In this document: in pieces, positions 37,795-39,023 of the stretch | Layout of the letters: the number at the start of each line of letters is the position of its first letter | Position numbering within the stretch: the first letter of the stretch is position 1 | Assembly (NCBI GenBank): GCA_964444065.1 | Contig: CAYUFL010000013.1 | Location: forward strand, 1-39,023 | Direction of reading: 5' to 3' | Origin: JBGMEA01 sp964444065 | GTDB taxonomy: Bacteria; Bacillota; Clostridia; Eubacteriales; Anaerofustaceae | DNA length: 39,023 bases | The notes under the pieces: generated by a model | The model's database searches: none | What the model was told of the DNA's origin: nothing | The model's input: only the letters and a program-made list of their open reading frames with translations | Made by a program: the position numbers and the translations under genes

Positions 37795-39023
37795 TTAGTT
37801 TAATTCTCTGTTGATTTTGACAGGTTCGTACTCAATACCTTCACCTGTGTAATATTTGCTGAACAGTTCGTAATATTCCAAACGCATGCTTTGTATGAAG
37901 ACAATCAGCCCTTCAAGTCCTATGATGACAATGTTGCCGATTACAAGCATTGTGATGCTGCCGAATCGGGTTGAGAACATTTGTGCAATAGCCGCAAATG
38001 CCATGAAGAAGCCGACGTGGTTGAGCGCAAAAGCACCGACTCTGATAAAGGAAATAAGGTTCGATACAACCGAGAGAACAGTCTCCAAGCTCCCGAAGCC
38101 TGCCTCCAGATAATAATCGGATTTACTTGCGTTATCCATAGGTTCACTTTTCGTGACCAGATTACCGAGAGGTTTTTTAAAGACTGTAATCAAAAGCAAC
38201 ACCGCGAGGACAATCAGAAAGACATAAGTCGGAACAGCGGTATATTTTACGACGATATTGGCAATTAGTAGGGTAAAGGTAAGAAAAAACAAAAATCCTG
38301 CCAAACCCTCCTTGCTGAACAATGCTTCTTCCACATCTTTACGTCGAATGAAGTTCAGCATGCCGTACACGTATGCAATCGACAAAAGTATGAATCCGAG
38401 AATAATCGCGTACACCAAAATGGTGAGTATATTCTCCATCGGACGAATCAGAAGAGCGGGAATAAGGTTCTCCTCGCCGAAAACGCTGCCGTAGAGTACT
38501 CCGAAAACACAGGCACTGAAGCCGAGTCGGATCAGAATGCCGCCGAATTCTTCGGTTCGCATTTTATATTTTACAAACAATCCCGCTAGCAGGATGATCA
38601 ACCCCTGACCTAGATCGCCGAACATCGCACCAAAAAGAAACATATAGCTGAGGGCGAAAAAAAGAGTAGGGTCGAGTTCGTCGTAGGAAGGAGTACCGTA
38701 CATTCGGATCATGAAACCGAACGGCTTGCAAAGCTTTGTCGTTTTGACCTTTGTAGGCGGTTTGGCTCCCGATTTGCGATCCTGCACGTCTGATAGTGTC
38801 ATTGTGACTTCCATACCAAATGAGGAACTGATGTATGTCTGAAGTGCGTTAGCCTGTGACTGCGGAATAAAACCGAATAGGCAAAACAGATTTCTTCCGA
38901 CGGCAGAAATCAAACGGATCGTTTCGGATTGTTTTTCGATTTCCAATACAGTGACTGCCTGACGGATCAGATCTCCGTAATTGTCATAAAATCCTTTGAT
39001 CGAATCGCGGATATCTTTTAATT
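37795..39023 (-). CDS. ntpI: V/A-type ATPase subunit I, C-terminal part (cut by right edge)
   Basis: The frame is open to base 39023, so the 5' end lies outside; about 408 C-terminal residues are visible. They contain the membrane part of subunit I with about seven helices and the hallmarks PSYDELDPT, FGAMFGDLGQGLI, FGVLYGSVFGEE and SFIRVGAFALNHVGFFMAF. Subunit I is the membrane stator carrying the ion half-channels. An internal TTG at 38946 is not a real start. The expected preceding genes, including subunit C, would lie beyond the window. Confidence 0.95.
   Translation of the reverse strand, partial: LKDIRDSIKGFYDNYGDLIRQAVTVLEIEKQSETIRLISAVGRNLFCLFGFIPQSQANALQTYISSSFGMEVTMTLSDVQDRKSGAKPPTKVKTTKLCKPFGFMIRMYGTPSYDELDPTLFFALSYMFLFGAMFGDLGQGLIILLAGLFVKYKMRTEEFGGILIRLGFSACVFGVLYGSVFGEENLIPALLIRPMENILTILVYAIILGFILLSIAYVYGMLNFIRRKDVEEALFSKEGLAGFLFFLTFTLLIANIVVKYTAVPTYVFLIVLAVLLLITVFKKPLGNLVTKSEPMDNASKSDYYLEAGFGSLETVLSVVSNLISFIRVGAFALNHVGFFMAFAAIAQMFSTRFGSITMLVIGNIVIIGLEGLIVFIQSMRLEYYELFSKYYTGEGIEYEPVKINRELN

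Noticed and set aside
1..39023. tRNA, rRNA, CRISPR, transposase or phage genes
   Set aside because: Both strands were read for them and none was found. Weak or divergent tRNAs cannot be fully excluded by eye.

Overview
The window reads as chromosomal DNA of an anaerobic or microaerophilic low-GC Gram-positive bacterium (Bacillota, probably Clostridia- or Erysipelotrichia-like). The evidence is strong GGAGG-type ribosome sites, sigma-A promoters with 17-bp spacers, a V/A-type ATPase operon, PerR-type control of rubrerythrin, a PadR plus membrane-partner operon, many 4Fe-4S proteins and an Ig-repeat surface protein. No rRNA, tRNA, CRISPR, insertion sequence or prophage gene was seen. A run of ten Ns (7782-7791) shows that this is a draft assembly.

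Layout. 1-1100: the tail of a DUF1697 gene converges on a rubrerythrin gene with a clear sigma-A promoter and PerR box. 1100-17000: a region rich in cyclic-di-GMP proteins, namely a 7TM-type GGDEF gene broken by one frameshift, a membrane GGDEF protein, a PAS-GGDEF protein and an EAL-CBS-GGDEF protein. Between them lie a methyltransferase, a large membrane-anchored Ig-repeat surface protein, an XcbB/CpsF-like alpha/beta hydrolase, a decayed gene, a zinc-ribbon protein, a GtrA flippase-like protein, a D-lactate-dehydrogenase-like enzyme, a small QueG-like 4Fe-4S protein, a CbiZ cobinamide amidohydrolase and a PaaI-like thioesterase.

17000-24500: a Rieske oxygenase and a 4Fe-4S aldo/keto reductase, then YjbQ, a small membrane protein, a ferritin-like protein, three consecutive GNAT acetyltransferases and a flavodoxin. 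A PadR operon of three genes follows. 24500-27800: another GNAT protein, then an envelope-polysaccharide set (GT2-GtrA fusion, NAGPA-type phosphodiester glycosidase, small membrane protein). 27800-32500: a cysteine-rich protein on the minus strand, then an apparent operon of metallo-beta-lactamase-fold (MBL) hydrolase, GNAT, VOC protein and a three-domain MBL-flavodoxin-2x[4Fe-4S] fusion, followed by a CBS-pair protein. 32500-39023 (minus strand): V/A-ATPase genes in transcription order I-K-F-E-A-B-D, with subunit I running off the right edge and no subunit C gene inside the window.

Themes. Many products fit redox and oxygen stress (rubrerythrin, ferritin-like protein, flavodoxin, Fe-S aldo/keto reductase, Rieske protein, MBL-flavodoxin-ferredoxin fusion), second-messenger signalling, or envelope building. 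The most unusual item is the single-chain MBL-flavodoxin-ferredoxin protein at 30152-31810. It looks like a flavodiiron protein in layout, but its MBL motif is HxDxDH, and an MBL-only paralogue lies three genes upstream in the same operon.
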